Below are positions 61,465-64,000 of a DNA stretch of 64,000 nucleotides, piece by piece. A model generated the notes under the pieces. It was not told the DNA's origin. It saw nothing but the letters and a program-made list of their open reading frames with translations, and did not search any database. Every line of letters starts with the position of its first letter. The stretch's first letter is position 1. Source of the DNA: Lawsonibacter hominis (lineage in GTDB: Bacteria > Bacillota > Clostridia > Oscillospirales > Oscillospiraceae); the NCBI RefSeq assembly GCF_014287895.1, contig NZ_JACOPP010000004.1:166776-230775 (forward strand). Reading direction: 5' to 3'. The position numbers were made by a program, and so were the translations under genes.

Positions 61465-61908
61465 TCATTTGACCCCCTTCATTCCCTTGACTTTGTCGCA
61501 GAACGCATCCCAGTCCTTCTGGGAGAGCCACTCATCCTGGAGCAGGTAGAGCCCCAAATTCAGGGTGAGCTGTCCGCCGATCCAATACAGGAAGATGGTG
61601 GGCGCAAAGGAGGGATGGAAGCCCAGCACCGTAAAGGCGGGCATCCCTCCGGCAAACCGATCGCCGAAGTAGCCCGACAGGATGAAGCTGACCAGCCACA
61701 GCGCCGCCCAGATCAGCAGGGGATAGAGCAAAAACTGTTTGGAGACCTTTCCCTGCTTTGCCACGCCCAAGATCATATGCAGGAACATGAGCGCCACGCC
61801 CAGGCACATGCCGAGAACAAAGTGTCCTGTGGTTCCCGTGATGATGCAGGCGATCCAGAGGATTGCGATCAGTACGATCAGCAGGGTCTTATGCTTGGAA
61901 ATGTCCAT
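61465..61908 (-). CDS. Small membrane protein, partner of the symporter
   Basis: From ATG 61908 (behind GGAGGTATCTGC) the product has 147 residues with four hydrophobic helices ('LLIVLIAILWIACIITGTTG', 'VLGMCLGVALMFLHMIL', 'LIWAALWLVSFILSGYFG', 'IFLYWIGGQLTLNLGLYLL'). Small membrane proteins are often found coupled to SSS carriers. It is the first gene behind the operator and promoter. I do not recognise a named family with certainty. Confidence 0.75.
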   Translation of the reverse strand: MDISKHKTLLIVLIAILWIACIITGTTGHFVLGMCLGVALMFLHMILGVAKQGKVSKQFLLYPLLIWAALWLVSFILSGYFGDRFAGGMPAFTVLGFHPSFAPTIFLYWIGGQLTLNLGLYLLQDEWLSQKDWDAFCDKVKGMKGVK

Positions 61909-61972
61909 GCAGATACCTCCTATTCTCTTGTCCTCTTTTTGCTGCGGCCGCCCGCCGGCTGACGGCCGCTTT

Positions 61973-61995
61973 ATGAAACATGAATCATGTTTCAT
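61973..61995. promoter_or_regulatory. Perfect 23-bp palindrome, TetR operator
   Basis: ATGAAACATGA-A-TCATGTTTCAT is symmetric over 11 bp each side. It starts about 11 bp downstream of the -10 box of the acyl-CoA cluster promoter, where a bound repressor would block transcription. The TetR gene is the next gene upstream, and a related half-conserved site precedes it. Confidence 0.88.
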
Positions 61996-62005
61996 ATTCA
62001 AGCCA

Positions 62006-62034
62006 AACATACCACACTCCACCGGCAATGTCAA
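62006..62034 (-). promoter_or_regulatory. Sigma-70-type promoter of the acyl-CoA/symporter cluster
   Basis: A perfect TTGACA, 17-bp spacer and TATGTT on the minus strand, directly upstream of the palindrome. Confidence 0.88.
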
Positions 62035-62085
62035 CAAGTATTTTTTTCACCCCGCTCCCGCTCTTGTGTTTTTGACGAATCCCTC

Positions 62086-62130
62086 AAAAAGGGGACGGCA
62101 CAGGCCTTTCCCTGTGCCGTCCCCCTTTTT
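62086..62130 (-). terminator. Terminator of the TetR gene
   Basis: A 19-bp stem (AAAAAGGGGACGGCACAGG / complement, small bulge) is followed on the minus strand by TTTTTGAGG. It is 125 bp after the TetR stop. Between them I see nothing coding. Confidence 0.85.
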
Positions 62131-62254
62131 CAGCCGGATTGCCCCAACCGGAAGCAAGCCCTATCGTGCGGATTTTTTCGCCGTACGACTATTTTCGCCC
62201 GGTGGATGTAAGAAATCCCACGGCCGTTCCGTTCGCCCTCGTGTCTCCCCTGCG

Positions 62255-62869
62255 TCAGTCTTCCGGCGGAAAGATCCCGTCAATGATTTTCATCGCCTCG
62301 TTTACCACATGATCCAGATCGCGCTCCTCCTTGAAGACCACCCAGTGCAGGCCGATAAAGTTGCTGATGCCCATCAATGCAAAACTGAGCACCTCTGGAT
62401 CAATGTCGGCCACCTCGCCCTTCTCCCGCGCCTTCTTCAGCTGCCCCACGTAAGCGGCGGAGAAATTGGCATAGTATTCATCGAAAAGGCTCCGGTCAAT
62501 AAACAGGGACTCCCACGTGATATTGAACACATATTTGTGTTCCGCCACAAAGCCCAGCCAGGCCCGCAGGCCCTCCCGTTCCGCCGAGCGCCGGGTGGTA
62601 CAGTTGGCCACCGCCAGGCTGATGTGCTTTCGGATCCGATGCCCGTATTGGGACAGCAGGTATTTGTACAGCATCAGCTTGCTCTCAAAGTAAATGTAAA
62701 AGGTCCCGGCGCTGACCTTGGCCAGGTTCGTAATGTCGTTGATGGAGGTCTCATAGTAGCCCTTTTCATAGAAAACCTGCTCTGCGGCCTGGCAGATACG
62801 GTTCAGGGTCTCCTGTCCGCGGACGGTTTTGGGCTGATTGACCAACGCCTTTTCCGGAGTGATATCCAT
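62255..62869 (-). CDS. TetR/AcrR-family regulator of the acyl-CoA cluster
   Basis: From ATG 62869 (behind AGAGG) the regulator has 204 residues. Its N-terminal HTH is 'ICQAAEQVFYEKGYYETSINDITNLAKVSAGTFYIYFESK'-type (about 25-65), and the C-terminal half is a helical ligand domain ('GLRAWLGFVAEHKYVFNITW'). FadR-like TetR proteins sense acyl-CoA. It lies just upstream of the cluster, in the same direction, and two related dyads flank it. Confidence 0.9.
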   Translation of the reverse strand: MDITPEKALVNQPKTVRGQETLNRICQAAEQVFYEKGYYETSINDITNLAKVSAGTFYIYFESKLMLYKYLLSQYGHRIRKHISLAVANCTTRRSAEREGLRAWLGFVAEHKYVFNITWESLFIDRSLFDEYYANFSAAYVGQLKKAREKGEVADIDPEVLSFALMGISNFIGLHWVVFKEERDLDHVVNEAMKIIDGIFPPED

Positions 62870-63028
62870 GCGCAACCTCTTCTGTAACCGTTTTTGTTGC
62901 TTTACCCCGGCGCTCGGGCCGGATAAAGCCGCCCTTCGCCGTTGCTCACGGCAGGGCCTAAAATGACAGCGTCCGCGCACAGAGTGCGCGGATGCGCGGC
63001 AAACTACCCGTTATTTTGTTATTTTATC

Positions 63029-63048
63029 ATGATGTGAATCAGGTTTCA
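63029..63048. promoter_or_regulatory. Second, imperfect TetR operator
   Basis: ATGATGTGAATCAGGTTTCA resembles the palindrome at 61973-61995: the right arm TGAATCAGGTTTCA differs at one base, the left arm is weaker. It lies 160 bp upstream of the TetR start and suggests autoregulation. Confidence 0.6.
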
Positions 63049-63118
63049 AGTCCTGTGTTTCCCGATCCCTTTTACTCTATTTGTGCACCACTAAAATCTC
63101 CGGCAATTTGACCATATA

Positions 63119-63147
63119 TTGAAAATAGTTTGCCTGCATGATAAAAT
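63119..63147 (+). promoter_or_regulatory. Sigma-70-type promoter of the AT-rich hydrolase gene
   Basis: TTGAAA, 17-bp spacer, TAAAAT about 55 bp before the start codon. Confidence 0.6.
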
Positions 63148-63201
63148 ACATGCAAGTATTAAAAAGTAACAAATCGGAATTTTATAACGAGGTAAAAGAA
63201 T

Positions 63202-63897
63202 ATGAATTACAAGGGATACGGAAAAGAGAATAGAGATGTAATTATTCTTTTACATGGTGGCGGTTTATCTTGCTGGAATTATCGAGAGGAAGCAGAAACG
63301 CTTCAAAATAAATTTCATGTCATTATTCCTATATTGGATGGTCACACAGGAAGTGATAATGGTTTTACAACAATTGAGGATAATGCAAAAGAAATCATTT
63401 CCTTTATAGATGAGAAATTTAAGGGTTCTGTGTTGCTAATAGGTGGGTTGTCTCTTGGCGGTCAGATATTGCTTGAAATACTGTCGCAGCGAGGTAATAT
63501 TTGCGAATATGCAATTGTTGAGAGTACTTTGGTTATTCCTTCAAAGCTCACATATGCTATGATTAAACCAGTGTTTGGAAGTTGTTACGGATTGATTAGA
63601 CATAAATGGTTCTCAAAATTACAATTTAAGTCGCTTAAAATAAAGCAAGAGTTATTTGACGATTATTATAAAGAAACATGTGGTATTGCAAAACAAAATA
63701 TGATTGCATTTTTGCAAGCAAATTCTCTGTATTCTATAAAAGAATCAATTGAAACGTGTACAGCAAAAGTCAAAGTATTTGTAGGTGAAAGAGAAAATGC
63801 TGCAATGAAAAAATCTGCACAAATAATCAATGAAAAACTGAAAAATAGTTCTTTGCGTGTTATGAGGAAAATGTATCACGGTGGAGGGATATCATAG
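63202..63897 (+). CDS. Alpha/beta hydrolase, AT-rich, probably acquired and truncated
   Basis: The 231-residue protein has oxyanion text 'VIILLHGGGLSCWNYREE' and nucleophile elbow 'GGLSLGGQ' (Ser near 89). The catalytic His should lie in the C-terminal 'MYHGG' region, where the frame ends abruptly ('YHGGGIS' stop). Family members usually continue some 20 residues, so the tail appears cut. An IS3-type gene starts 60 bp further on. Base and codon use are strikingly AT-rich compared with everything to the left. ATG follows GAGG. Confidence 0.75.
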   Translation: MNYKGYGKENRDVIILLHGGGLSCWNYREEAETLQNKFHVIIPILDGHTGSDNGFTTIEDNAKEIISFIDEKFKGSVLLIGGLSLGGQILLEILSQRGNICEYAIVESTLVIPSKLTYAMIKPVFGSCYGLIRHKWFSKLQFKSLKIKQELFDDYYKETCGIAKQNMIAFLQANSLYSIKESIETCTAKVKVFVGERENAAMKKSAQIINEKLKNSSLRVMRKMYHGGGIS

Positions 63898-63956
63898 AAG
63901 TGCAGAGAGTAAACACCCAAAAGTGATAGAATAAGAAATACAGGAAGGTGTTTACG

Positions 63957-64000
63957 ATGCGCAAATATGATAAGGAATTCAAAGAGGAAGCAGTCAAGCT
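63957..64000 (+). CDS. IS3-family transposase OrfA, start only
   Basis: The first 14 codons ('MRKYDKEFKEEAVK') match the opening of IS3-type OrfA proteins with an HTH_Tnp_1 domain. GGAAGG lies 8-9 nt upstream. The gene runs off the window. The element's left end probably lies between 63898 and 63930, but I cannot fix the inverted repeat. Confidence 0.7.
   Translation, partial: MRKYDKEFKEEAVK

Overview
The window is a GC-rich, densely coding stretch that looks like a chromosome of an anaerobic Clostridia member, most likely an Oscillospirales gut bacterium of the Flavonifractor/Lawsonibacter/Intestinimonas kind. This is inferred from gene content (4-hydroxybutyrate fermentation genes, sigma-54 activators, SLH-anchored surface protein, T-box-controlled trp operon, NiaR, NhaC-type antiporter) and from base composition, not from a marker gene. 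The high GC content creates many long antisense open frames, which I treat as shadows.

Layout. 1-2 kb: the end of a nitrogenase-component-1-like gene pair that lacks the usual cluster-ligand cysteines. 2-7 kb: a plastic segment with an IS30-type transposase remnant, a small apparent island bounded by an initiator-tRNA gene and a copy of its 3' end (holding a sigma-54 activator and a truncated cyclase behind a sigma-54 promoter), tRNA-fMet and tRNA-Leu genes, and an IS481-like element flanked by a 25-bp direct repeat. 7-16 kb: housekeeping and regulation (NhaC-type antiporter, NiaR repressor, YheO-like regulator with an M20 dipeptidase, a lipoprotein, pyrG, an XRE regulator, proC).

16-26 kb: a minus-strand operon with 4-hydroxybutyryl-CoA dehydratase, 4-hydroxybutyrate CoA-transferase, two unusual alpha/beta hydrolases, a GntP-type permease and a small cysteine protein. 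It lies behind a near-perfect sigma-54 promoter and next to its probable PAS-AAA-Fis activator. It reads as one uptake, hydrolysis and fermentation unit for 4-hydroxybutyrate or a compound releasing it. 26-31 kb: a complete branched-chain amino-acid-type ABC transporter (LivK, M, H, F, G). 31-33 kb: a two-component system.

33-42.4 kb: a nine-gene plus-strand carbohydrate cluster (ribokinase-like kinase, SIS isomerase, RbsD/FucU mutarotase, CUT1 ABC transporter, FAD oxidoreductase, DapA/NanA-family lyase, LacI regulator), preceded by a promoter and three palindromes spaced exactly 14 bp apart. 42.4-44 kb: malic enzyme. 44-51 kb: T-box leader and the full trpEGDCFBA operon. 51-55.5 kb: a large secreted SLH protein with LamG-like, EF-hand-like and glycerophosphodiesterase domains whose reading frame holds one in-frame TGA.

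55.5-63 kb: a TetR-regulated acyl-CoA cluster (two MaoC hydratases, a KAS-III-like enzyme with an altered active site, an acyl-CoA ligase, an FMN reductase, a sodium:solute symporter with a small membrane partner). A perfect 23-bp palindrome follows its promoter. 63-64 kb: an AT-rich, probably foreign, truncated alpha/beta hydrolase followed by the start of an IS3-type transposase cut by the window end.
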